NCBI GenBank assembly: GCA_023336205.1
Contig: JALQCR010000005.1
Span: 62,001-126,000 of the forward strand
DNA from: Pseudanabaena sp. Salubria-1
GTDB lineage: Bacteria; Cyanobacteriota; Cyanobacteriia; Pseudanabaenales; Pseudanabaenaceae
DNA: 64,000 nucleotides
Reading direction: 5' to 3'
Both the position numbers and the translations under genes were made by a program. Below, piece by piece: positions 52,976 to 60,476 of the stretch; within the stretch, counting starts at the first letter, position 1, and each line of letters starts with the position of its first letter. A model generated the notes under the pieces. That model worked only from the letters and a program-made list of their open reading frames with translations, was not told the origin of the DNA and ran no database searches.

Positions 52976-53812
52976 ATGACCACCGCAGCACTCACTTTCT
53001 TATCTGATATTCCTACTCAGTCGGGCATCACCACTCATAAAGTACGTGAGTTTTCGGCGGCGGACAAAACCACAACCCTCGAATTACTCAAGCAATATCG
53101 CAAAGCACCATCGGCATACCTACGCGATCGCCTTGTGCGTTTAAATATCGGGCTAGTCAAAAAAGAAGTACATTTTTGGGCAGATCGACACTCTGAACTA
53201 TATGACGATTTATTGCAAGTGGGGGCGCTTGGTCTAATCGGAGCCGTTGATCGCTTTGAGCTAAATCGTGGTTATGCATTTAGTTCTTTCGCTGTCCGCT
53301 ACATTCGCGGTGAGATTCAACATTATTTACGTGATAAAAGTTCGTCAGTTCGCATCCCTCGCCGTTGGATGGATTTGCAACAGCAATCAGTACGGGTGAT
53401 GCAAAAGTTACGCAATACTTTGCAAAGAGAACCTTCAGCACAGGAAGTTGCCAATGCTCTCGGAGTCACGCTTATCGAATGGCAAGAAGCAAAACTCGCC
53501 TGCCAGAATCGTGCTCCCCTAAGTCTTGATGCACCTATTCGTTCTGAAGAAGAAGATGCCGCTTCCATTGGTGATCTAGTTGCTGATCCTAAAAGCAATA
53601 TGCAATTACAGCAAGATGAGAAGTTCCGTCTACAACAGGCTTTAGCAGTTCTAGAACAACGCACTAGAGAAATCGTTGAGTTTGTATTTATCGAAGACCT
53701 ACCTCAAAGAGAAGTTGCTAAAATGCTAGGGGTGAGTGCAGTCACAATTTCTCGTCAACTCAAAAAAGGCTTGTCAACTTTACGTTGTGTATTAGAAGCT
53801 GAAGCTTGCTAA
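52976..53812 (+). CDS. sigF: RNA polymerase sigma factor SigF (group 3)
   Basis: 278 residues. Region 2 reads RLVRLNIGLVKKEVHFW ... DLLQVGALGLIGAVDRFEL ... FSSFAVRYIRGEIQHYLRD; region 3 is RIPRRWMDLQQQSVRVMQKL with PSAQEVANALGV; region 4 ends in AVLEQRTREIVEFVFIEDLP and the HTH REVAKMLGVSAVTISRQLKK. This is the SigB/SigF (sporulation/flagellar-like) type. In Synechocystis, SigF controls type IV pilus genes and motility; that role is inferred here. Sigma factors of this type are often controlled by RsbW-like kinases such as the one at 6032. A strong hairpin ends the transcript. Confidence 0.92.
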   Translation: MTTAALTFLSDIPTQSGITTHKVREFSAADKTTTLELLKQYRKAPSAYLRDRLVRLNIGLVKKEVHFWADRHSELYDDLLQVGALGLIGAVDRFELNRGYAFSSFAVRYIRGEIQHYLRDKSSSVRIPRRWMDLQQQSVRVMQKLRNTLQREPSAQEVANALGVTLIEWQEAKLACQNRAPLSLDAPIRSEEEDAASIGDLVADPKSNMQLQQDEKFRLQQALAVLEQRTREIVEFVFIEDLPQREVAKMLGVSAVTISRQLKKGLSTLRCVLEAEAC

Positions 53813-53830
53813 TATCCCTTCATATTTTTA

Positions 53831-53883
53831 AAAACCCAAAAAAGAGATGCGGCGCAAAGCGCCGCATCTCTTTTTTGGGTTTT
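53831..53883. terminator. Perfect 25-bp-arm terminator of sigF
   Basis: Arms 53831-53855 and 53859-53883, loop AAA, centre GCGGCGC-AAA-GCGCCGC, with a TTTTTT run inside the 3' arm. It starts 18 bases after the sigF stop. Confidence 0.83.
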
Positions 53884-53951
53884 ATATTTTAGCTCAGTAG
53901 GCGATCGCTATATAATTACTAGTACCGTAAATGAACTATGGACAAGTCGCT

Positions 53952-54182
53952 ATGCTCACTACCTTCACAGCGAATTATACAAAAATTGACTCAGGTTATA
54001 TGGGACAGCTTATAGAATGGCAAGAAGTAATTACAGAGGGAGATACTCTTGAGCTATGTCGTGAATCCCTCCTAGATGCCTTACAGCAAATGATTGCGGC
54101 TTATAAGCAACAAAGTAAAGAGATTCCTACTGGTAAATCTTTGCTGGAGCAGATTCCTGTGGAAGTATCGAATTACAGCTAA
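53952..54182 (+). CDS. HicB-like antitoxin-family protein, orphan
   Basis: 76 residues from the ATG at 53952; the frame also has an ATG at 53931, but the HicB-like fold begins at FTANYTKIDSGYMGQLIEW. The partially conserved beta-strand block and the helix TLELCRESLLDALQQMIAAY are typical of short HicB-family proteins that lack a C-terminal DNA-binding domain. No HicA-like toxin lies on either side: upstream is the sigF terminator and downstream is a 90-base gap with a palindrome. Function as an antitoxin is therefore doubtful. Confidence 0.72.
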   Translation: MLTTFTANYTKIDSGYMGQLIEWQEVITEGDTLELCRESLLDALQQMIAAYKQQSKEIPTGKSLLEQIPVEVSNYS

Positions 54183-54234
54183 TGCTATATGCAAGCAAGC
54201 GGGAATTAGCCCAAAGTTTTAATAGATAGATGAC

Positions 54235-54274
54235 AAACACGTAGGGGCAATTCATGAATTGCCCCTACGTGTTT
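54235..54274. repeat. 40-bp perfect palindrome with GGGGCAATTCATGAATTGCCCC core
   Basis: Perfect dyad centred between 54254 and 54255, sharing its core with 31852-31893. It sits between convergent genes and overlaps the phosphoglucomutase stop region. Confidence 0.78.
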
Positions 54275-55751
54275 AATTGAATTGTTCTGCCCAATTAGAA
54301 ATCCAATTTAGAGTTTTATGCACAAGTTCGGATGTTGATGCTTCGCAATAGAGGCGCAACAAAGGCTCAGTACCGCTAAAACGAATTAAAAGCCAACTTC
54401 CATCTGCTAATCGGAACTTAAAGCCATCAGGAGCTTTAGCATCAATTACTTTTCGTCCCGCGATTTCGGTTAGAGAGAATTGCTGAAGAGTAGAGACTAG
54501 CTTCTCACGCGCTGCCATGCCAGATAGCTTTTCATCAATGCGATCGTAATGGGAAACAAAATTAGTTTGCTTTTGCAGATCGCTGTACAGAACGCTCAAA
54601 TCTTTGTCTGATAGCGCGATCGCTTCTAGCACATACAAAGCCGAAAGCAAAGCATCTCGCTCAGGGATATGATTGCCATAGCCGATACCGCCCGACTCTT
54701 CGCCACCCAATAGGCAAGGAATTCCTGAAAGCATTCTCTCGGCAATATACTTGTAGCCAACAGGAGTTTCGTAAACAGGCAGATCGAAAAGAGCGGCGAC
54801 TTTGGGCATTAAGTCAGAGCCACTGATTGTTTTAATCAGTTCTCCTTTAAATCCGCGATGCTTAGCAAGATGTTCTAGCAAGATCGGAATCAAGATTTGA
54901 GAACTCAAGAAATTACCTTCGCTATCCACCGACGCAATGCGATCGGCATCACCATCAAATACAAATCCTACTAGAGTTTTTTCGGGATGGTCATGATGAT
55001 AGGTTTTGACTTGACGGAATAGCTCGGCAATATAGCGGGGAAGTGGTTCGGGCGCACCACCACCAAAGAGAGGATCGGTATTGCTATTGATTTCAATGAG
55101 ACTGGCTTGGGTTGTGGATGGCAACTCTAAAACTTTCGCTAAACCTCCTGCGGCGGTTCCATGCATCACGTCTGCAAAGATGGTTAACTTTCCCAGCGCG
55201 ATCGCCTCTTTGATCGCTTCGATATTCACCTTGCCGCGCAAAGCTTGGCAGTAACTTGCCCATGCATCAAAGGTTTCGATTTTGCCTTTTTGGGGACTTT
55301 CGTAGACAAAATCGCCACGGTCTAAAATTTCTTCAACTTTTGCAGTCACATCTTGCGATACTGAGCCACCAAATGCACCCTTAATTTTTAATCCCGAATA
55401 GTTAGCAGGGTTATGGCTAGCGGTAATTACCAAAGCGCCCAAAGCTTTGCGATCGTATGCAGCCCAACTAAATGCAGGTGTTGGCGCAAAGTCATCAGCA
55501 AGTAGGACATCAAAACCGATCGCGGCAACGGCTTCAGCGGTGCGTTTGGCGAAAGCATCGGACATGAAACGGCGATCGTATCCAACAATAATTGTGTTGC
55601 TGCCTGACTCACCAAAAGTTTCGCGGAGAATATGGGCTGCAATCGGGGCAACTGCTGCTAAGCGATCAAATGTAAAGTCATCGGCAATGATGCCTCTCCA
55701 ACCGTCAGTCCCAAAGCGTATGGGAGGATGCAATGTGAATTTGCCGTGCAT
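54273..55751 (-). CDS. Phosphoglucomutase/phosphomannomutase family protein
   Basis: 492 residues of the alpha-D-phosphohexomutase superfamily. The phosphoserine loop is ALVITASHNPANYSGLK, the metal-binding loop VFDGDADRIAS, the sugar-binding loop LGGEESGGIGYG and the phosphate-binding loop IRFSGTEPLLRLYCEA. It interconverts hexose 1- and 6-phosphates; glucose versus mannose specificity is not decided by these motifs. Early GTDGWRG is intact. It is monocistronic, with a palindrome at each end. Confidence 0.93.
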   Translation of the reverse strand: MHGKFTLHPPIRFGTDGWRGIIADDFTFDRLAAVAPIAAHILRETFGESGSNTIIVGYDRRFMSDAFAKRTAEAVAAIGFDVLLADDFAPTPAFSWAAYDRKALGALVITASHNPANYSGLKIKGAFGGSVSQDVTAKVEEILDRGDFVYESPQKGKIETFDAWASYCQALRGKVNIEAIKEAIALGKLTIFADVMHGTAAGGLAKVLELPSTTQASLIEINSNTDPLFGGGAPEPLPRYIAELFRQVKTYHHDHPEKTLVGFVFDGDADRIASVDSEGNFLSSQILIPILLEHLAKHRGFKGELIKTISGSDLMPKVAALFDLPVYETPVGYKYIAERMLSGIPCLLGGEESGGIGYGNHIPERDALLSALYVLEAIALSDKDLSVLYSDLQKQTNFVSHYDRIDEKLSGMAAREKLVSTLQQFSLTEIAGRKVIDAKAPDGFKFRLADGSWLLIRFSGTEPLLRLYCEASTSELVHKTLNWISNWAEQFN

Positions 55752-55860
55752 AAGCCTTTTAAAATTTCTTTTAGGTAAAGTTTATCGTGAATTCTGATCA
55801 TGTAGAGTAGCTTGGCTATTTTTACTTCAGTGCAAAGCGCTGTAAAATAGCTAAGGAACC

Positions 55861-55899
55861 AGTTTTCTGTGACGCGGCGAAGCCGTGTCACAGAAAACT
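55861..55899. repeat. 18-bp-arm hairpin in the gap before the 61-residue ORF
   Basis: AGTTTTCTGTGACGCGGC pairs with GCCGTGTCACAGAAAACT around GAA with one mismatch. It is 110 bases upstream of the phosphoglucomutase start and 40 bases before the next small ORF. Confidence 0.68.
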
Positions 55900-55938
55900 A
55901 AATGGCACAAGCCTAAATAACTTATTAAAACCTGAGAT

Positions 55939-56124
55939 ATGTCTACTCCTGAAGCTTTAAAAGAAAAATTTGTGGTGATCGCTAGCAAGCGTGAATTATT
56001 GGTGCAGTTGTCTCTCAAAGATAATTTGGGTAGCCTGAGCATCGATGTGATCCAAGCCTTAGAAGAACTTGATGATCTGTTAATTGAAATCAGAAAGATC
56101 TTCCCTGATTGGCAAAAGGATTAG
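55939..56124 (+). CDS. Small acidic helical protein, function unknown
   Basis: 61 residues, predicted mostly helical (EALKEKFVVIASKRELLVQL, then SIDVIQALEELDDLLIEIRK), with no known motif. It has an ATG start and ends 9 bases before the ATG of the downstream hydrolase, in the same orientation, so they are likely one transcript. The even amino-acid composition and close spacing favour a real gene over a chance ORF. Confidence 0.55.
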   Translation: MSTPEALKEKFVVIASKRELLVQLSLKDNLGSLSIDVIQALEELDDLLIEIRKIFPDWQKD

Positions 56125-56133
56125 GGTATCTCC

Positions 56134-57813
56134 ATGCCTCCTAAATTAACTTCATTCCATTCTCAAGTTAATGTCCAGCGTCAAGTCAAAATCCCCATGC
56201 GCGATCGCCTTAACTTGACCGCTGACATTTATCGACCCAAAAATGTTGACACGCCTTTGCCCGTGCTATTGATGCGCTTGCCCTATGGTCGAGCGATCGC
56301 CTCTAGTTGTACCTATGCTCATCCCAGTTGGTATGCCAGCCAAGGCTATATTGTGGTGATCCAAGATGTGCGTGGTTGTGGCACTTCTGAGGGAGAGTTC
56401 TATCCATTTGTTAGCGAATATGATGATGGATTTGACACAGTGGAATGGTGCGCAAAGGAACTAGAGGGTAGTAGTGGCAAGGTGGGAATGTATGGATTTT
56501 CCTATCAGGGGATAACCCAATTTCAAGCAGCAGTGCAGCAACCTGAAGGACTAGTTACAATCTGTCCGACTATGGCAACGGCGGACTTGTATCACGGTTG
56601 GTTTTATTTTGGTGGTGCGCTTTGTCTGGACTTTGACTTAGGCTGGGCTTTGCAGCTAGCTCAAAATCGAGCATGGTATTTAAAGCAAGAACCACAAGCA
56701 ACGAAGCTTTTTGATGCCCAAAAGCAGATCTCTAAATGGTTAGAGACAGTGCCATTAAGTGAAATAGAATTATTTAAGAATGAATCCTTTGGAGATTTCG
56801 GTAGATTCTTTTTTGATTGGATTGGGAATCAGCAAGCTGATGATGAATATTGGCAACAGCTAAATCCTCTGAGTTATTTCGATCGCTATGATTTACCTGC
56901 TTTACATATCGCGGGATGGGCAGATATTTTTATTGAGGCGACGATTAATACCTACCACCAAGCCAAATCTGCAACGACAAAACCGCAGCATTTAGTAGTT
57001 GCACCGTGGCAGCATATGCCTTGGCTCCCGAAAGTTGGTGAGATTGATTTTGGTGAAGCGGCTGTTTCTAAAATCGATCAATTGCAAGTGGATTGGTTTG
57101 ATTTTTGGTTAAAGGGAATTGAGAATGGAATCTGCGATCGCGCTCCTGTGCAGATGTTCTTCATGGGCAAAAATCACTGGCTAGATCTACCAGAATTTCC
57201 CAAAGATTCTCTTACGAAAACACTCTATCTCTCTGCTCAAAAACAACTAAGCGACCAATCACCAATCACCAATCACCAATTACCTGATATCTACGTCTAC
57301 GATCCCCGCAATCCCAACCCTACAACTCCCTACGGATTCTATGATCAGCGCAATGTGCATCATCGTTGGGATGTATTAGTGTATGAGAGTGCAGAACTGG
57401 ATGAAGAGATAGCGATCGCAGGTATTCCCGATTTCGTTCTCTATGCGGCTACCACGGCTCCTGATACCGATTGGGTAATTAAGCTCTTAGATATTTATCC
57501 CGATGGTAAGCAAATGCTGGTGTCGATGGGTGTGTTACGGGCGAAGTTCCGTAAATCATGGACTGAGCCTGAATGGATAGAGTCTGATGTGGTAAATGAA
57601 TATCGGATTAAGTTACGTCCAACCTGTCAGAATTTTGCTCAAGGGCATCGGATTGGCGTAGCGATCGCTAGTTCAGCTTTTCCTGCGATCGAACGTCATT
57701 CTAATACGCAGAAATTGCCATCTGAAGCAACTGTCAGTGATTTAGTAGAAGCAACACAGCAAATTTTTTATGGCGCGGAATATCCTTCTTGTTTGCAGTT
57801 GCCAGTTTGTTAG
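56134..57813 (+). CDS. CocE/NonD family alpha/beta hydrolase (X-Pro dipeptidyl-peptidase S15-like)
   Basis: 559 residues. The nucleophile elbow is GMYGFSYQGITQ (Gly-x-Ser-Tyr-x-Gly). The N-terminal block PLPVLLMRLPYGRA ... YIVVIQDVRGCGTSEGEFYPF is diagnostic of the family. Asp in LHIAGWADIF and His in VAPWQHMPW complete the triad. The C-terminal jelly-roll domain (VYESAELDEEIAIAG onwards) is present. Members hydrolyse esters or acyl-proline peptides; the substrate here is unknown. Its TAG stop (57811-57813) lies in GTTAGAG, where the repeat-containing island begins. Confidence 0.9.
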   Translation: MPPKLTSFHSQVNVQRQVKIPMRDRLNLTADIYRPKNVDTPLPVLLMRLPYGRAIASSCTYAHPSWYASQGYIVVIQDVRGCGTSEGEFYPFVSEYDDGFDTVEWCAKELEGSSGKVGMYGFSYQGITQFQAAVQQPEGLVTICPTMATADLYHGWFYFGGALCLDFDLGWALQLAQNRAWYLKQEPQATKLFDAQKQISKWLETVPLSEIELFKNESFGDFGRFFFDWIGNQQADDEYWQQLNPLSYFDRYDLPALHIAGWADIFIEATINTYHQAKSATTKPQHLVVAPWQHMPWLPKVGEIDFGEAAVSKIDQLQVDWFDFWLKGIENGICDRAPVQMFFMGKNHWLDLPEFPKDSLTKTLYLSAQKQLSDQSPITNHQLPDIYVYDPRNPNPTTPYGFYDQRNVHHRWDVLVYESAELDEEIAIAGIPDFVLYAATTAPDTDWVIKLLDIYPDGKQMLVSMGVLRAKFRKSWTEPEWIESDVVNEYRIKLRPTCQNFAQGHRIGVAIASSAFPAIERHSNTQKLPSEATVSDLVEATQQIFYGAEYPSCLQLPVC

Positions 57814-57880
57814 AGATAGTAATCAAGCGGACTAATCACGCCCTTACCGCCACGATTGAGTTGTATAATGAATGAAATTA

Positions 57881-58087
57881 TAGAGTAATTAGCCTAAATA
57901 ATGTATGATATCGTCGGGCTAACACGCTATTTAGGTGATTAGCCAAAATTTTTCTGTATAATGCACTATATAGGGTAATTAGCCAGAATTTTTCTTTATA
58001 ATATCCCTGTTAGGGTGATTAGCCAGAAACTTGACTTTCAGCCTAATCACCCTATAGTCGTATTAGACAGAAAAATTCAGTCTAATA
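57881..58087. promoter_or_regulatory. Tandem 40-50 bp repeats with TATAAT-like boxes and operator-like motif
   Basis: The motif TAGGGTGATTAGCC (with TAGAGTAATT and TAGGGTAATT variants) occurs at 57881, 57931, 57971 and 58011, spaced 50, 40 and 40. An inverted copy is at 58041-58056. Between copies are TATAAT at 57864-57869, 57957-57962 and 57997-58002 and TATGAT at 57904-57909. A further inverted pair, TATTAGAC/GTCTAATA, is at 58061-58068 and 58080-58087. The arrangement suggests repeated -10 elements each next to an operator copy. Confidence 0.7.
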
Positions 58088-58094
58088 TATAGTT

Positions 58095-58175
58095 ATGCCG
58101 AAACCCGCGAAGTACGATAAGGTTGTCTGTTTCAACTCGAAATTAGGCAAGTCAAAATCGCGGATGAAAGTATAA
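58095..58175 (+). CDS. 26-residue leader ORF coupled to the ATPase
   Basis: ATG at 58095 opens a basic peptide (MPKPAKYDKVVCFNSKLGKS then KSRMKV) whose TAA overlaps the ATG at 58175 by one base. It resembles no protein I know. It could be a translated leader, a remnant of a larger gene, or chance; the TAATG overlap is the only support. Confidence 0.4.
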   Translation: MPKPAKYDKVVCFNSKLGKSKSRMKV

Positions 58176-59773
58176 TGTGTGTATTGAAAGTGAATCCCAA
58201 GACAGAAAACTTTGACAAGATGAAAATCAAAAAGCTTAAAATTAAAAATTTCAGAAGCTATAAAGATGAAGTTGATATTGAGTTTTGTGATTTAACCGCA
58301 TTTGTGGGAAAAAATGACATTGGAAAATCAACGGTATTGGAAGCATTAGACATTTTCTTCAATGAAGGTAAGGGAGTTGTTAAGCTGGACAAAGACGATA
58401 TTAACAAACAGAACCTAGCCGAAGGCGACAATGAAATTATTATTGCGGTTACCTTTGAAGAGTTGCCAAATAGTATTGTTATTGACAGCACCAATGAAAC
58501 AAACCTACAAGCTGAGTATTTACTCAACGCGAATACTCAACTCGAAATAATTAAGAAATTTCCCAACGCAGGAAAAGAAAAAGTATTTATAAAGGCTCTT
58601 CATCCTACTAATACATATTGTAAAGACTTACTTCTAAAGAAAGATTCTGATCTCAGAACAATTATTGACTCAAACAACATTGAATGCTCTAACAGAAATA
58701 GAAATGCTGCTATGAGAACAGCTATTTGGAATCATTTCAATACTAGCCTCGGCTTACAAGAGATTGAGATTGATGTAACTAAATGCGACGCAAAATCAAT
58801 ATGGGAAAAACTTCAAACCTATCTGCCATTATATTCGTTGTTTCAGTCTGACAGAAAAAATAGTGATGGGGATAGCGAAGTACAAGACCCACTAAAAGAA
58901 GCCGTTCGGCAAATTTTAGACGACAACGATTTAAAGCAAAAATTCACAGAGATAGCAACAGAAGTTGAGAACAAACTAAGAGAAGTTGCTGAACGAACGC
59001 TTGAAAAGATTCGAGAAATGAACCCTGATATTGCAAACAGCTTGAATCCAGTGATTCCACCATCTCATAGTTTAAAATGGAATGATGTTTTTAAAAGTGT
59101 GTCAATTGCGGGAGATGAAAATATCCCCATAAATAAAAGGGGTAGCGGAGTAAAAAGACTTATTCTATTAAATTTCTTTAGGGCAGAAGCCGATAGAAGA
59201 AGACAACAGCAAAATATTCCAAGCATTATTTATGCGGTTGAAGAACCCGAAACATCACAGCACTACGAACATCAAAAGATTCTAATAAAAGCGTTTTTGA
59301 GTTTAGCAACAGCACCAAATACACAAGTTATAATAACTACCCATTGTGCCGTATTGGTAAAAGAGTTAAGCTTTGATCATTTAAGACTAGTGAAATTTGA
59401 AAATGGGAGTAAAACTATTGATAATGTTTTACCTAACAGCCTTTCTTATCCCTCACTTAACGAAGTCAACTACATAGCATTTAAAGAAATTACAGAAGAA
59501 TACCACAATGAACTCTATGGTTTTATTGATCTTGAAGGTCAATTGCCAAGTTTCAAAAATGGAAAATCAACAATGACTTATGTCAAGATTTCGAGAAACG
59601 GTTCTTTAGTACATGAACAAATCACCTTGACAGAATATGTACGACACCAAATTCATCATCCAGAAAATACAAACAATCCAAAATTTACGCCCACACAACT
59701 GCGAGACTCAGTGGACTTGATGAGAAACTTTATTCAGACGACGATAAATCTTGGTCATCTTGAAGGGGCATAA
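58175..59773 (+). CDS. AAA/ABC-type ATPase of the OLD/RecF-like group, possible defence gene
   Basis: 532 residues (517 if started at the ATG at 58220, before the conserved MKIKKLKIKNFRSY). Walker A is VGKNDIGKSTVLEAL and Walker B plus D-loop is IIYAVEEPETSQHYEHQK, followed by the switch histidine region QVIITTHCAVLV. A signature-like segment NKRGSGVKRLILLNFF precedes Walker B. Between them is a helical arm. No TOPRIM nuclease domain is visible at the C-terminus, unlike OLD proteins. Lysine- and asparagine-rich coding differs from the neighbours. An integron attC-like site overlaps its stop codon. Upstream repeats may control it. Biological role not known; ATPases of this kind occur in phage-defence systems. 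Confidence 0.82.
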   Translation: MCVLKVNPKTENFDKMKIKKLKIKNFRSYKDEVDIEFCDLTAFVGKNDIGKSTVLEALDIFFNEGKGVVKLDKDDINKQNLAEGDNEIIIAVTFEELPNSIVIDSTNETNLQAEYLLNANTQLEIIKKFPNAGKEKVFIKALHPTNTYCKDLLLKKDSDLRTIIDSNNIECSNRNRNAAMRTAIWNHFNTSLGLQEIEIDVTKCDAKSIWEKLQTYLPLYSLFQSDRKNSDGDSEVQDPLKEAVRQILDDNDLKQKFTEIATEVENKLREVAERTLEKIREMNPDIANSLNPVIPPSHSLKWNDVFKSVSIAGDENIPINKRGSGVKRLILLNFFRAEADRRRQQQNIPSIIYAVEEPETSQHYEHQKILIKAFLSLATAPNTQVIITTHCAVLVKELSFDHLRLVKFENGSKTIDNVLPNSLSYPSLNEVNYIAFKEITEEYHNELYGFIDLEGQLPSFKNGKSTMTYVKISRNGSLVHEQITLTEYVRHQIHHPENTNNPKFTPTQLRDSVDLMRNFIQTTINLGHLEGA

Positions 59774-59853
59774 CAAATCATTGGAGCGGACTAAAAAGTG
59801 ATATTTTAGTAACAAGCGAAAAATGTCACCGCCGCTCAATTCAACCGTTAGTT
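59768..59853 (+). other. Integron attC-like recombination site
   Basis: A left box GCATAAC overlaps the ATPase stop, and a right box GTTAGTT lies at 59847-59853. Inside, ATTG-G-AGCGG (59780-59789) pairs with CCGCTCAAT (59832-59840), nine base pairs with a single extrahelical G at 59784. Unpaired spacers AAATC and TCAACC lie between boxes and stem, as in attC. The loop (about 40 bases) holds a CTAAAA/TTTTAG hairpin. This is the fold and order of integron attC sites; the R-box match is partial. Confidence 0.65.
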
Positions 59854-60050
59854 GGTAAACCAATGAACAAGACTCCTCATAGGTCTTTTTGACAACCCCT
59901 TGATAGCACAAACGGTTAAGAGGGCTTTGTTTACGTTGAGTCTTCTTGATAGGAACACAAGTGTCCTGATTTTGTTTATCTCTATGATGCTCAGAGTAAG
60001 TTCCGTTACAACGACAAGTTGCTTTCTAACATACTCAAAAGATTTTGGGT
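59854..60050. other. Gene remnant after the attC-like site
   Basis: No intact gene. One frame reads CPDFVYLYDAQSKFRYNDKL followed by LSNILKRFWV and a stop at about 60053, which looks like a real protein C-terminus with no start. Another frame begins MNKTPHRSF right after GTTAGTTGG and stops. Both suit a decayed second cassette, but neither part matches a family I recognise. Confidence 0.4.
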
Positions 60051-60428
60051 TTAACTGGCGGTGTAAGCTCGCCAGCCACCATAGGAAGTAATTTCTTTTT
60101 GTCCTTCACATAAAAATGGTTCACCGAGAACGCCCAAGACCTCTTGTCCATTGGCTAAAACAATTTTGCCAATACATAGACCAGCAGGCTCAGACAATAA
60201 AATTGCACCCAAAGCATCGGGAGTAACTGACCAAATCTCTAAGGCGATCGCTTGTCCATTTTCGCTAACTCGTAGCATCGCAGGATGGCGATCGGCGATC
60301 GACCAAAGCCGATACATAGGCGCTGTTAGATCTTCTCTTACAAATACTGCCCCAACCTTCTGCAAGTTACCATTTAACTCTAGTCCTCGCATTAAAGTTC
60401 CATTTACGGCAAAATCAATCATCTGCAT
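60051..60428 (-). CDS. Allophanate hydrolase C-terminal-domain-like protein (AtzF_C/AH_C)
   Basis: 125 residues with a gamma-glutamylcyclotransferase-like fold: FAVNGTLMRGLELNG at the start, then TAPMYRLWSIADRHPAMLRV, ALEIWSVTPDALGAIL and GKIVLANGQEVLGVLGEP. This matches the stand-alone version of the C-terminal domain of allophanate hydrolase (AtzF), whose role in the full enzyme is decarboxylation of N-carboxycarbamate. No amidase domain or urea carboxylase is next to it. It lies downstream of dnaA on the same strand with a short gap. Confidence 0.78.
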   Translation of the reverse strand: MQMIDFAVNGTLMRGLELNGNLQKVGAVFVREDLTAPMYRLWSIADRHPAMLRVSENGQAIALEIWSVTPDALGAILLSEPAGLCIGKIVLANGQEVLGVLGEPFLCEGQKEITSYGGWRAYTAS

Positions 60429-60476
60429 AGTTTTTTAGTGTAGTAAGTGTGGATAGCGCTTTGCGCTTTTACTCCA

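Noticed and set aside
57809..57862. A second attC-like site at the left of the ATPase island (GTTAGAG, then AATCAAGCGGAC and CCGCCACGATTGAG)
   Set aside because: The half-sites are suggestive but the stem does not pair properly, so it is not claimed.
57881..58056. Possible CRISPR array
   Set aside because: Units are only four, imperfect, and the intervals contain conserved TATAAT boxes rather than unrelated spacers; no cas genes nearby.
58175..60053. A Septu or Gabija defence pair
   Set aside because: No HNH nuclease (PtuB) or UvrD-like helicase (GajB) is encoded next to the ATPase, and no TOPRIM is seen in it.
59900..60091. 63-residue plus-strand ORF as a gene
   Set aside because: Its sequence is not protein-like and it overlaps the end of the convergent AtzF-like gene; the more plausible remnant is in another frame.
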